From positions 124,001 to 188,000 of the forward strand of contig CANNGA010000002.1 of the NCBI GenBank assembly GCA_947504035.1: 64,000 bases of DNA, given 5' to 3'. Below, one piece after another: positions 63,879 through 64,000 of this stretch. Positions within the stretch are counted from its first letter, which is position 1, and each line of letters begins with the position of its first letter. The notes beneath the pieces are model-generated. The model did no database searches. It had not been told where the DNA came from and saw only the letters and a list, made by a program, of their open reading frames with translations. The translations under genes and the position numbers were made by a program. The DNA comes from an uncultured Flavobacteriaceae bacterium. Its GTDB lineage: Bacteria; Bacteroidota; Bacteroidia; Flavobacteriales; Flavobacteriaceae.

Positions 63879-64000
63879 ATGTTAACAAAACGAATTATAC
63901 CTTGCTTAGATATTAAAAATGGGCGTACCGTAAAAGGCGTTAATTTTGTCGATTTACGTGACGCAGGAGACCCTGTAGAATTGGCGAAGCAATATGCTGA
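63879..64000 (+). CDS. hisF: imidazole glycerol phosphate synthase cyclase subunit, 3' truncated
   Basis: The first 40 residues are visible, starting [20 protein letters not shown] and continuing [19 protein letters not shown], the standard HisF N-terminus with catalytic Asp11. The gene runs off the window. The same frame is open upstream to an ATG at 63756, which would add 41 residues ([17 protein letters not shown]...). That extension is not normal for HisF, so I use the ATG at 63879. Confidence 0.93.
   Translation, partial: MLTKRIIPCLDIKNGRTVKGVNFVDLRDAGDPVELAKQYA

Overview
The window is a low-GC chromosomal segment from a member of the Bacteroidota, most likely the family Flavobacteriaceae. 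The evidence is the PorX regulator of type IX secretion, an LpxC-FabZ fusion, lipoproteins with a flavobacterial surface-export signal, promoter -7 elements matching TAnnTTTG, little use of Shine-Dalgarno sites, and bifunctional HisB. I found no rRNA or tRNA gene, insertion sequence or CRISPR array.

Layout. 1-7.5 kb: housekeeping genes (5'-truncated FAD/Fe-S oxidoreductase, LpxH-like phosphoesterase, aroC, a dicarboxylate/amino-acid symporter, a rhodanese-TerB-like fusion). 7.5-8.4 kb: no recognisable gene. 8.4-10.3 kb: a surface beta-helix lipoprotein. 10.4-25.2 kb: a 13-gene minus-strand exopolysaccharide operon. It supplies sugar nucleotides (epimerase and two dehydrogenases, giving acidic sugars), a Wzx flippase, an EpsG-type polymerase, five glycosyltransferases, an acyltransferase-3 and an MBOAT/SGNH acylation pair. 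25.7-32.0 kb: a plus-strand block with a PglE-like aminotransferase, a PglF/WbpM-like dehydratase, and Wza and Wzc homologues. 32.1-34.8 kb: aroB, apparent remnants of a CapD-type gene, a PglC-like initiating sugar transferase and a small membrane protein. 34.8-39.0 kb: ald, a small lipoprotein, a membrane protein, tsaE, porX. 39.1-46.2 kb: HD hydrolase, lpxD, lpxC-fabZ, lpxA, efp, a second lpxD-like gene, sucD.

The most unusual region is 46.4-53.2 kb, five tightly packed minus-strand genes: a methyltransferase-like/AMP-ligase fusion, an AMP-ligase/carrier-protein fusion, an SGNH protein, an MBOAT protein, and a 45-residue single-pass protein ending in FKYLAW. Part for part this resembles the Gram-positive Dlt system (DltA+DltC, DltD, DltB, DltX), here in a Gram-negative with an extra methyltransferase-ligase. 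The MBOAT in the exopolysaccharide operon ends in FIYFQF, so the same motif appears fused in one system and on a separate small protein in the other. I infer two envelope-polymer acylation systems; donor and acceptor are unknown.

53.5-57.2 kb holds fabG, a von Willebrand-type membrane protein and a prohibitin-family protein. From 57.3 kb runs the histidine operon hisGDCBHA(F), preceded by a 17-codon leader peptide with four His codons and a terminator hairpin, which is a classic attenuator. A frameshifted four-helix-bundle gene remnant lies between hisH and hisA; hisF runs off the window end.
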